From positions 1 to 64,000 of the forward strand of contig PWYW01000028.1 of NCBI GenBank assembly GCA_003567685.1: DNA of 64,000 bases. Reading direction: 5' to 3'. Positions 1 through 7,881 of the stretch are shown in pieces; position 1 is the first letter of the stretch, and each line of letters opens with the position of its first letter. Under the pieces are notes generated by a model. That model worked only from the letters and a program-made list of their open reading frames with translations. It had not been told where the DNA came from and searched no databases. This stretch comes from Gammaproteobacteria bacterium (GTDB lineage Bacteria; Pseudomonadota; Gammaproteobacteria; Xanthomonadales; Wenzhouxiangellaceae). The position numbers and the translations under genes were made by a program.

Positions 1-2
1 AC

Positions 3-2081
3 TTCCGCACCCACGGCCACATCAACCCGCCCCAACCCGTGCTCAAGGCCTTCAAAAACATCGAATGCCGCGACGCCGTCCTGGCCTACGACCGCCAGGA
101 ATACCAACTGTACGAACATGGCCGCCCCATCATGCGCTGGGACGGCAAAACCTACAAAAAAAGCCCCACCACCGGCGAAGACATCCCGGATGAAAGCGCC
201 CAGCTGCCGGTGGAGGTGTATATCAACCCGAGGAAGGCGGTGTGGCCGGAGGCGGATTATGTTGTGGGGAATCCGCCGTTTATCGGTGCGAAGCGAATCC
301 GTGCAGCGCTCGGCGACGGCTACGCCGAAGCTTTAAGGAGCGTTTGGTCAGAAGTACCAGAATCCGCAGATTTCGTCATGTACTGGTGGAACAAAGCCGC
401 CGACCTGGCCCGCGCCGGCCAGATCAAACAGTTCGGCCTGATTACCACCAATAGCCTGCGACAGACCTTCAACCGCCGCATCATCGAACGGCACATGAAG
501 GAAAAACAGCCGCTATCGCTGATGTTTGCGATTCCGGATCATCCGTGGGTGGATGGTGCGGACGGCGCGGCGGTTCGAATTGCGATGACCGTGGGGACTG
601 CTGGCACCAAAGAAGGTACCGTCGGCGTGCTCGCGAACGAGAGAAAGTCTGGTCAGGATACTCGCAGTTTTGAACTGCGTTCACGTCATGGAAAGTTGAA
701 TAGCAATCTGACGATCGGAGCAGACACCGACTCAGCCAAGGCGCTGCAAGCCAACGGCGGAATCAGCTCACCCGGCGTCAAACTTCATGGCTCGGGATTC
801 ATCGTCACGCCAGAAGCCGCCCAAAGCCTCGGCTTCAGCGTCGATCCCCAAGTCTCTGCCGTAATAAGGGAATACCGCAATGGCCGTGATCTTACTCAAT
901 CCGCACGCCATGCTTTGATCATTGATTTTCATGGGCTGCCCTTAGAGCACGTTCGCAGTAGAACGCCATCGCTATATCAGTGGCTTCTCGAACGGGTAAA
1001 ACCGGAAAGAGATGCCAAAGCGCACACTAAAGATGGCGCAGAGTACGCAAAAAACTGGTGGCTATTCGGGAAGTCAAGACCGGAATGGAGACGTATCGCC
1101 TCAGGACTTGAACGGTACTTAGCTACGGCGGTAACGGCAAAGCATCGCTTGTTCCAAGCGTTGGGCGCCGAAATTTTGCCGGATGACGCGCTCATTTGCA
1201 TCGGCTTAACTCGCTTCGAGTATCTAGGGGTGCTTTCGAGCAGACTACACATCACTTGGTCGAACAAACTGGGCAGCACACTGGAAGATCGCCCCAGGTA
1301 CATAAAAACCCGTTGCTTCGAAACCTTCCCCTTCCCCCAGCCAGACGAAGCCACCGCCACGCGCATCGCCACCCTGGCCGAACAACTCGACGCCCACCGC
1401 AAGCGCCAGCAAAAACAACACCCCGGCCTCACCATGACCGGCATGTACAACGTCCTCGAACGCCTGCGCCGCCAGTCCGTCCCCGGCAACGACGAACCAC
1501 CCCTGACCGCCAAGGAAAGAGAAATCCACGAACAAGGCCTGGTCTCCGTCCTGCGCGAACTCCACGACGACCTCGACCGCGCCGTCTTCCAGGCCTACGG
1601 CTGGCAAGACCTCGGAGAAAAACTCATCGGCCGCCCCGGCGCCACCACCCCCTGGCCCGAAAAACCCGAAGACCAGCAACAAGCCGAAGAAGAACTCCTC
1701 CAGCGCCTCGTCGACCTGAACCACCAACGCGCCGCCGAAGAAGCCCAAGGCAAAATCCGCTGGCTCCGCCCCGACTACCAGGCCCCAGAACAAACCGCCA
1801 CCCAAGGCGAACTGCCCACCAACCAGCCCGAAAGTGCCGCGAAGCGGCATCCCGGACTTGATCCGGGACCTCCCAAGAAAATGCCGTGGCCAAAGACCCT
1901 ACAAGACCAAGTCCGCTCCGTCCGCGACCACCTGGCAACCAGCCCAATGGACGCCAAAACCCTGGCCAGTCACTACAAACGCAACCCCGAAAAATCCGTC
2001 ACGCAGGTCCTGGAAGCCCTGACGGAACTGGGAATGGTCAGGCAAAACGAAGGCGGCTCCTACCGCCTCCGTGAAAATTGA
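3..2081 (+). CDS. DNA methyltransferase / restriction-modification type protein, 5' end outside the window (partial)
   Basis: Reading frame is open to the left edge (FRTHGHINPPQPVLKAF...). NPPF catalytic motif of amino-DNA methyltransferases (VVGNPPFIGAKRIR), followed by TTNSLRQTFNRR. C-terminal winged-helix-like tail. Confidence 0.85.
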   Translation, partial: FRTHGHINPPQPVLKAFKNIECRDAVLAYDRQEYQLYEHGRPIMRWDGKTYKKSPTTGEDIPDESAQLPVEVYINPRKAVWPEADYVVGNPPFIGAKRIRAALGDGYAEALRSVWSEVPESADFVMYWWNKAADLARAGQIKQFGLITTNSLRQTFNRRIIERHMKEKQPLSLMFAIPDHPWVDGADGAAVRIAMTVGTAGTKEGTVGVLANERKSGQDTRSFELRSRHGKLNSNLTIGADTDSAKALQANGGISSPGVKLHGSGFIVTPEAAQSLGFSVDPQVSAVIREYRNGRDLTQSARHALIIDFHGLPLEHVRSRTPSLYQWLLERVKPERDAKAHTKDGAEYAKNWWLFGKSRPEWRRIASGLERYLATAVTAKHRLFQALGAEILPDDALICIGLTRFEYLGVLSSRLHITWSNKLGSTLEDRPRYIKTRCFETFPFPQPDEATATRIATLAEQLDAHRKRQQKQHPGLTMTGMYNVLERLRRQSVPGNDEPPLTAKEREIHEQGLVSVLRELHDDLDRAVFQAYGWQDLGEKLIGRPGATTPWPEKPEDQQQAEEELLQRLVDLNHQRAAEEAQGKIRWLRPDYQAPEQTATQGELPTNQPESAAKRHPGLDPGPPKKMPWPKTLQDQVRSVRDHLATSPMDAKTLASHYKRNPEKSVTQVLEALTELGMVRQNEGGSYRLREN
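1850..1868. repeat. Palindromic repeat TCCCGGA-CTTGA-TCCGGGA inside the methyltransferase CDS
   Basis: Perfect 7-bp inverted repeat with 5-nt loop; encodes HPGLDPG in frame. Confidence 0.75.
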
Positions 2082-2097
2082 TAGGCGTCCACTTGAG

Positions 2098-2126
2098 TTG
2101 ACAAGGGTTAACCCATAGGTTAAAAA
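2098..2126 (+). promoter_or_regulatory. Candidate promoter/operator of the TAC operon
   Basis: TTGACA (2098-2103), 17-nt spacer, TAAAAA (2121-2126); the spacer contains the perfect palindrome GGGTTAACCC (2105-2114). Confidence 0.5.
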
Positions 2127-2536
2127 TGAGAGTTCGGGTACTTTGCCAAGGCAGCTGGAGGCTGGTCGAGAAGTGCGACGGGCAAGGAACCGGAGAGATA
2201 TCGGGGTTCCTCGCAGATCTTGTCCCAAATCGAAGCAGAGAGGTTACCCGGATGTTAGCGCTGATTGACCGTGTTGCCGCACAAGGTACTCGCCTTGGTG
2301 CGGCTAAATGTCATCAGATCCAGGGTGATATCTGGGAATTGATTCACGGGTCGATAAGGATACTTTTTGCGCATGATGGAGATCGCCTGATTTTGTGCAC
2401 CGGTGGGTTTGTGAAAAAGTCCCAAAAAACGCCTAAGCCAGAAATTGATAAAGCAAAGCAAGTTCTCAAGAATTTTCGCAAGGCCAGGAAAGAAAATCGC
2501 CTTGAGTGGATCCAAGACAACCAGGGGAGTGAGTGA
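2126..2536 (+). CDS. higB: HigB/RelE-superfamily toxin (Gp49-like)
   Basis: QIQGDIWELIHGSIRILFAHDGDRLILCTGGFVKKSQKTPKPEIDKA matches the Gp49/HigB pattern; directly followed by an HTH antitoxin. Start codon uncertain. Confidence 0.85.
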   Translation: MRVRVLCQGSWRLVEKCDGQGTGEISGFLADLVPNRSREVTRMLALIDRVAAQGTRLGAAKCHQIQGDIWELIHGSIRILFAHDGDRLILCTGGFVKKSQKTPKPEIDKAKQVLKNFRKARKENRLEWIQDNQGSE

Positions 2537-2949
2537 TGAGCACAAAGCAGTCCAACGTTCTTGACAGTCTCCGCGACACGCTGGACTACGAGCTGGCCAA
2601 CGTGGAAATGGACTTCACCGACTCGCTTGAGACACTCATGCAGCGACGAGGGGTCAACAAAAGCGAGCTGGCCCGGAGAATTGAAACCAGCCCGGCCTAC
2701 ATCACCAAAATCCTGCGTGGCAGCACCAACTTCACTCTGGAAACCATGGTGAAGCTCGTGCGGGCCCTCGACGGAAAGCTACACGTTCGCGCCTTCGCAG
2801 AGGAGGACAAGGCGAAATGGTTCCACGTGGTCCAGTGTGCCCCAGCGAATGTTGACTCAACAAGAGTTCGACGCAACATTACCAATCGCAGGCAGTACCG
2901 GATTTCAGGAGCCGAAGAGGTCGACAATGAACTCGCCGCTACAGCTTGA
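2536..2949 (+). CDS. higA: XRE/HTH antitoxin (HigA-like) with C-terminal extension
   Basis: LMQRRGVNKSELARRIETSPAYITKILRGSTNFTLETMVKLVRALDGKL is a canonical HTH. About 45 aa C-terminal extension. Start overlaps the toxin stop. Confidence 0.85.
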   Translation: MSTKQSNVLDSLRDTLDYELANVEMDFTDSLETLMQRRGVNKSELARRIETSPAYITKILRGSTNFTLETMVKLVRALDGKLHVRAFAEEDKAKWFHVVQCAPANVDSTRVRRNITNRRQYRISGAEEVDNELAATA

Positions 2950-3346
2950 GCATTACTTCTTCGAACGCATGGAATGCGTTGCGAATCCCAATATCACGGC
3001 AGAAGAAGTCTCTGCCTGGCATCAAGCAGATGAAAGCCGATTCGGCCTGCGCGTAGAGTTGGGGACCAACCCGGAATCAGACCGCGAATGGCAAGTCGTG
3101 GTCGAATTCTTCACCGACCCTGACTACCAGCCCAACTCGCCATACGAGCTGTCATTTTCAGCGGTCGGAATGTTCGTGGTCGACGAACAATTTGAACACA
3201 ATGATCTTGAGCGCCTGATCCGAGTCAATGGCGCTTCCGTCCTCTATTCCGCCATGCGTGAGTTTGTAGCCCTGTTCACCTCACGCGGCCCGTGGGGTGC
3301 CGTGAAGCTACCTACTGTGAATTTTCGGCTGCTTGCGCCTCAGTAA
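2927..3346 (+). CDS. SecB-like chaperone of a toxin-antitoxin-chaperone module
   Basis: C-terminal LYSAMREFVALFTSRGPWGAVKLPTVNFRLL aligns by eye with E. coli SecB [31 protein letters not shown]. Follows HigBA with 23-nt overlap. Confidence 0.75.
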   Translation: MNSPLQLEHYFFERMECVANPNITAEEVSAWHQADESRFGLRVELGTNPESDREWQVVVEFFTDPDYQPNSPYELSFSAVGMFVVDEQFEHNDLERLIRVNGASVLYSAMREFVALFTSRGPWGAVKLPTVNFRLLAPQ

Positions 3347-3428
3347 CACGATTTTAGATGGGGCTTCAGCGCGAGCGAGAAACCTATGCCCTCTTCGGAA
3401 ACCTGATTCGGCGATTGAGAACAATTCG

Positions 3429-4541
3429 ATGCATTCTTCTGGGTTCCACCTGAATGTCTGCCTGCTTCCAGAGCCTTTCAGCGATAGGCAGAGTTTCCAA
3501 GCGCTCGTACGCAAAGAAATTGGAATACTGCGATCATGCATTCTGTATGCGGACCACCTGACCGTAAATAGCCTTTGCCTCCAGGCCGTCGAGTCATTTC
3601 AACGACTTATAAAGCAGCCAAGATTCGAATCCGAGTATAAAAACTGCTTGAGGGCAATTCCTAGATTATCCGCAATCATCGTCGATCAAAATGAAGCAAG
3701 GCGAATTGAAGGAGAGTGCTCAAAAGCACTCGCAAAGCCTACACTTTCCAGAAGTGACAAGAGGAAAATCGATTCCTTACTGGTCGCGTTCCGGCCGATT
3801 GCCAAAAGCCTGATTGGTGAAACCAACGCAAGCGATCTCATCATTGCCCGAAAAAATGGATTAATTGCCTTCCATGAAAGCCCCCTCACCGGCGATTTCG
3901 AGCAGCGCACTGACATCTTTCTTTCGCACGTCCTCAACGCGCTAGGCGACGCTAAGAGCTTCCCCTACCTTAACGACCAGCTCCTGGATGCCTTATTTCG
4001 AAACGCAGCACCGAATTCAATAGTCACCGATGATCTAGAGAGTAGGCTCCAGCACTCAGCGGTTGCACTGGACTTCATGGGCCGTCTGCCAAACCTGAGC
4101 TGCGTGCCCTTAAAGAAAATTGTGCAACTGAAAAAGAAGCTTGCTGGCCCACTGATCAGATTCAGGGGCGGGGTTCAGAAAATCTCAGCAAGCATGGAGT
4201 CTCGGCTGCTTGGGCAAGACATTACTGTTGAGCTGAACGAGATATACGAGTTCACGGTCAGGCCGGCTGTTGAAGAAATCCGAAGTGGCTTGGAGCAGGA
4301 GGGTTTGATGAAATCAATGTGGCAAGGGACCGCAGTAAATCCTCCGTTTTTGTCAAAAGTTGCCTATCCAGGTGTGGCTTTCGGTGCCATAACGCTGCCA
4401 GAAGAGGCGTTGATAGCAGGTTTGAGCGCTGTAACAGGCCTTACATCCGGCGTCATCACGGGCCTTATTGATCATCAAAAATCAGTCAATAGATGGAATG
4501 CAAAAGACATGTACTTCTATTTCCGAGCGTCAAATTTGTAA
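3429..4541 (+). CDS. Uncharacterised protein downstream of the TAC genes
   Basis: ORF 3333..4541 (TTG start overlapping the SecB-like stop) or ATG at 3429; long ORF in lower-GC sequence; no family recognised. Confidence 0.7.
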   Translation: MHSSGFHLNVCLLPEPFSDRQSFQALVRKEIGILRSCILYADHLTVNSLCLQAVESFQRLIKQPRFESEYKNCLRAIPRLSAIIVDQNEARRIEGECSKALAKPTLSRSDKRKIDSLLVAFRPIAKSLIGETNASDLIIARKNGLIAFHESPLTGDFEQRTDIFLSHVLNALGDAKSFPYLNDQLLDALFRNAAPNSIVTDDLESRLQHSAVALDFMGRLPNLSCVPLKKIVQLKKKLAGPLIRFRGGVQKISASMESRLLGQDITVELNEIYEFTVRPAVEEIRSGLEQEGLMKSMWQGTAVNPPFLSKVAYPGVAFGAITLPEEALIAGLSAVTGLTSGVITGLIDHQKSVNRWNAKDMYFYFRASNL

Positions 4542-4797
4542 AAGGTTTCTTTGTGTGTACCGCTTTCCCACACGGAAGAGTCAGGGAGGCAGGCCTTGGC
4601 TACATTGTCAAGCTCCTTGGCCAATTGCGCCAGGGAAGGTATCCTCTTGGTGCTCTGCGACACTGTGGTCATCGTGCGGTTTCCTTCAGTGGCTACTTGT
4701 TGGGTATCAACAAGTCTACCGGGGGCCCCGGTGGCGCCTCTGACTGGTCCTCAGCAGGGGCGACTGTCGGAAAAACACTCAACCGCTAAATGAATGC

Positions 4798-5157
4798 TTA
4801 TCCACAAACGGCCGAGCGTTTTTCTGACTCGTCTGGCGTGTCAGCCTGGGCTTCCTGCAGTCTCTCTCTGGCATAGCGCTTGAGTTCAGCGTCTACGAAT
4901 CGCTCCAGAACCTGCTTCATGAGCGGCTGATACCCAAGGCCCTCTCTTTTGGCAATTAGCTTGAGGTCGCTGATTAAAGATTCCTTCATGCGAATTGAAA
5001 TCAGCTTGAGCTTCAGGCTATCGTCAATCAACGCTTCCAGCTCATGGGAATTTTCGTCAGCCTTGGCGAATTCTTCCTCTCTTCCAAGCGTACCGTCTTC
5101 CCACGCTTCATCCGTACTCGGGATTCTCTGCTTGGCCATTTTCTTGCTCCTGGTCAT
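4798..5157 (-). CDS. CopG/BrnA-like antitoxin
   Basis: LKLISIRMKESLISDLKLIAKREGLGYQPLMKQVLERFVDAELKR resembles a ribbon-helix-helix antitoxin; downstream of a small toxin-like ORF on the same strand. Start may be 5139. Confidence 0.75.
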   Translation of the reverse strand: MTRSKKMAKQRIPSTDEAWEDGTLGREEEFAKADENSHELEALIDDSLKLKLISIRMKESLISDLKLIAKREGLGYQPLMKQVLERFVDAELKRYARERLQEAQADTPDESEKRSAVCG

Positions 5158-5190
5158 TTAATTTCGCTTAGCTTGCGTATATACAAAACA

Positions 5191-5472
5191 TCAGGTGAGT
5201 CTGGTGTAAATTTTGATTTCATGAGGGTTTGCTTCGTACGCGGTTCTAATGCGGATCTTGCCGTCAATTGGGATGAATACGACTTTCAGGCACCTCCCTC
5301 GATTGGTTTGCGCCACAAACCATCGGGTATCAGGCTCTGTCTTGTGTTCTGCTCGGGTGTCCAGCAGAAAGCCCGCAGTTCTATTGGCAAAACATTCAAT
5401 AATCTCCGCTTCGGTAACGCCATGCTTTTTCGCCAGTTTTTCGGCGACTTTTGATGAGATTTGCATTTCCAA
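5191..5472 (-). CDS. BrnT-like small toxin (family often named ADP-ribosyl-(dinitrogen reductase) hydrolase-like)
   Basis: MEMQISSKVAEKLAKKHGVTEAEIIECFANR...DTRWFVAQTNRGRCLKVVFIPIDGKIRIRTAYEANPHEIKIYTR. Confidence 0.7.
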   Translation of the reverse strand: MEMQISSKVAEKLAKKHGVTEAEIIECFANRTAGFLLDTRAEHKTEPDTRWFVAQTNRGRCLKVVFIPIDGKIRIRTAYEANPHEIKIYTRLT

Positions 5473-5732
5473 CGCTGCGCCCCTGTCCGATCTGCGCGAG
5501 CTTCAATTGTATATACAAAGGCTTCACAGTGCAACAAGTGCCTGGAAACTGGCGGGAAATATGAAAAGGGGAATTCTGGAAACGTATGATCCGCAGCAGC
5601 TCATCGCGGTGTCTCAGCGTGACCCCGGTGACAACTATCCTGATAGATAGGGTGGAGCGGTAGCGCGATCATCGCTGCCAAGCGCGGCAGGCCCTTGGAC
5701 GATCGCCCTTCAGTCGCGTTGTGAGGCGCAGT

Positions 5733-7046
5733 CTACCGGCCCCTCAGCGTCATGCGAAACGTCTTCTCAATACGGCTCATGTCGGAGGGGTTAACCTCGG
5801 CCTCCTCCGCGAAGGCACGCCAACGACCCACGGCGTCGGCCACTTCCTTGATGGTCCGCTTCGCCCTCGCGGCCTTTACGCCCACGTTGGAGGCAAACGC
5901 CAGCAGGTCCTCATGGGTGAAGTCGTTGCGTTTCCCCGCCAGGCTCATTTGGTGATCGCGGGTCCAGATGCCCGACGGGTTGTAGGCATAGGCCACGTCA
6001 TAGGCTGGCGACAGGCGCCAGGTGCCGGACCGGTCCATCAGGAAGGCGATGTTCTTGACGTGGTCATCCTGGTTGCGGGCGATGACGTTGAAGATGGCGC
6101 GACGGACTTGTTGTTCCACCACATCCATGCCCAGCCCGAGATCCCGAATCGTCAGGGCCGCCTGTTCGTAGGAATAGGCCGCCGGGTCGTTGAAATCGAA
6201 GTGCTGCATCGCACCGAGTGACTGCATGTGCAGCTTCCGGCCGCGCCCATCGCGGTCGAACCGCCGGGTCATGAAGTGGCTGCGGCCGCCTTCGTGGTGA
6301 AGCCTGCATTCCGACATGTCGATGCCGGCTGCCGTCGCCATCAGGTGATAGGCATATTCGATTTTGCCGAAGCCCTGCGGGTCGGCCAGTTCCTTGTCGC
6401 GGTTGTTTGACACCCCGTCGAACTTCAGAATCCAGTGCTCGTAGCCCTCGTCCACCTTGACCTGGCCGGATCGGAACTCGCCCGTTTGCCGGTTCCAGGC
6501 GAGCACAGCCTTGGCGCGCGCGCCACCGGCCGAGGTGCCGACGCTCAGGATGTCTTCCAGCGCCTGGGCATCGTTGTCGCCACCCAGCCTGCCAGCAAGG
6601 TTTTCGCGCTCGCTGAGCACCCTGTTGGCCAGGTCCACCAATTCAGCCACTTCCAGCGTCTTCGATCGGGTGGCCTTGCGCAGGGTGGGCTCGAACTCCA
6701 ATGCGCCAATCCCGCGGTTGCCGATATAGCAAAGCCGGTCGACAGGGTTGAACCGGTCTGCGCTTCGACCCGTTTCCGCCAGCCACGCATCGATGAGCCG
6801 ATGACCAAACTTGTCCGGCAGCGCGTCGGCCAGCATGCCCGGCAAACCCCTGAAGGTTTCTTTCCGAAGCGCGGGAAACTCGTAGGGCGCTTCCCTGACG
6901 GGCATCTTCAATGGCGCGACCTCGATACCCGCGCCCACGAAGTCTGGATCATACTGAAAGATCCCCAGCGCACGCGCCTCGTCCCAACTGACGGCACCGA
7001 TGCGCCGACCCCACAAGATGACGCTGGCGTCAGTCATCTGCGTCAT
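5733..7046 (-). CDS. hipA: HipA family serine/threonine kinase toxin
   Basis: FRGLPGMLADALPDKFGHRLIDAWL; SVGTSAGGARAKAVLAWN; NQDDHVKNIAFLMD; LSPAYDVAYAYNP. ATG 7046 overlaps the hipB stop. Confidence 0.92.
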   Translation of the reverse strand: MTQMTDASVILWGRRIGAVSWDEARALGIFQYDPDFVGAGIEVAPLKMPVREAPYEFPALRKETFRGLPGMLADALPDKFGHRLIDAWLAETGRSADRFNPVDRLCYIGNRGIGALEFEPTLRKATRSKTLEVAELVDLANRVLSERENLAGRLGGDNDAQALEDILSVGTSAGGARAKAVLAWNRQTGEFRSGQVKVDEGYEHWILKFDGVSNNRDKELADPQGFGKIEYAYHLMATAAGIDMSECRLHHEGGRSHFMTRRFDRDGRGRKLHMQSLGAMQHFDFNDPAAYSYEQAALTIRDLGLGMDVVEQQVRRAIFNVIARNQDDHVKNIAFLMDRSGTWRLSPAYDVAYAYNPSGIWTRDHQMSLAGKRNDFTHEDLLAFASNVGVKAARAKRTIKEVADAVGRWRAFAEEAEVNPSDMSRIEKTFRMTLRGR

Positions 7047-7368
7047 CACCCCATTGCCAGGTTGATTCCTTGGGGCGTTCAGCCGCCGGGCTGGCCCTTT
7101 TGCGCTCGCTCCCCTTCTGCGATACCCGTTCAATGGGCCGGATATCGCCCTCTGGTAATGCGGAGAGGATGGCATCGTCCAGGCCAAGCACTGCCGCTAC
7201 GCGAAGGAACGTGTCCAGCGTTGACGGTTGCCCCGCCTCCAGGCGACGCAGTGTGCGAACCCCGATGCCGGCGCTCTCGGCGAGTTTGGCCTGGGTTACG
7301 TTGCGGGCAAGGCGCAGCCGCGCGAGACGCTGCCCTATTTCCCGTTCGATTTGCCGAGATGTCGCCAT
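7030..7368 (-). CDS. hipB: HipB-like XRE antitoxin
   Basis: IGQRLARLRLARNVTQAKLAESAGIGVRTLRRLEAGQPSTLDTFLRVAAVLGL is an HTH; operon with hipA. Confidence 0.88.
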   Translation of the reverse strand: MATSRQIEREIGQRLARLRLARNVTQAKLAESAGIGVRTLRRLEAGQPSTLDTFLRVAAVLGLDDAILSALPEGDIRPIERVSQKGSERKRASPAAERPKESTWQWGDDADD

Positions 7369-7388
7369 GTTTCCCTTAGAGGCCTTTT

Positions 7389-7448
7389 AATGCCGATAAT
7401 GGGCATTTCTTATAAAGCACAGGCCAAGTATGGCCCTTAGTATAAGGG
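7389..7448. promoter_or_regulatory. Candidate HipB operators upstream of hipBA
   Basis: Inverted repeats AATGCC-N7-GGCATT (7389-7407) and CCCTTA-GTA-TAAGGG (7434-7448) in the promoter region. Confidence 0.45.
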
Positions 7449-7641
7449 TTAGTCAATAGGCCACATTAGGCCTCCTGGGGTGAAGAAATGCAACAAAAGG
7501 TAATATTCGGCCTTTTGCGGCGCCTTTGGCTTGCGACGCTTGCATCGAATCCAGGTCAGCCATTGTCTGACGTTTCTGGCTTGAGCCCAGTTATAACGAG
7601 GGTTATAATCAAGACTGATCGCAAAGCAGGAGAACCACAAC

Positions 7642-7869
7642 ATGACTCGCAAGCTCAAGCTCACCACCATTGGCAATTCCACTGGCGTGGTGCTGCCCAA
7701 GGAACTGCTGGAAAAGCTGCGCGTGCAGCGCGGGGATGAGTTGATGGTGCTGGAAACGCCCGACGGCATCAAGCTGACACCGTTCGACCCAGTGTTTGCC
7801 CAGCAGATGGAAGTGGCTGAGCGGGTGATGCGAAAGCGTCGCAATCTGCTTAAAAAACTTGCCGAGTGA
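7642..7869 (+). CDS. AbrB/MazE-type antitoxin
   Basis: MTRKLKLTTIGNSTGVVLPKELLEKLRVQRGDELMV is a swapped-hairpin AbrB domain; 12 nt before a doc gene. Confidence 0.88.
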   Translation: MTRKLKLTTIGNSTGVVLPKELLEKLRVQRGDELMVLETPDGIKLTPFDPVFAQQMEVAERVMRKRRNLLKKLAE

Positions 7870-7881
7870 TCGGAGGGGTCT

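Noticed and set aside
4493-4793. Three overlapping plus-strand ORFs of 80-98 aa
   Set aside because: Mutually overlapping, no ribosome-binding site or recognisable motifs; could be degenerate sequence between TA modules.
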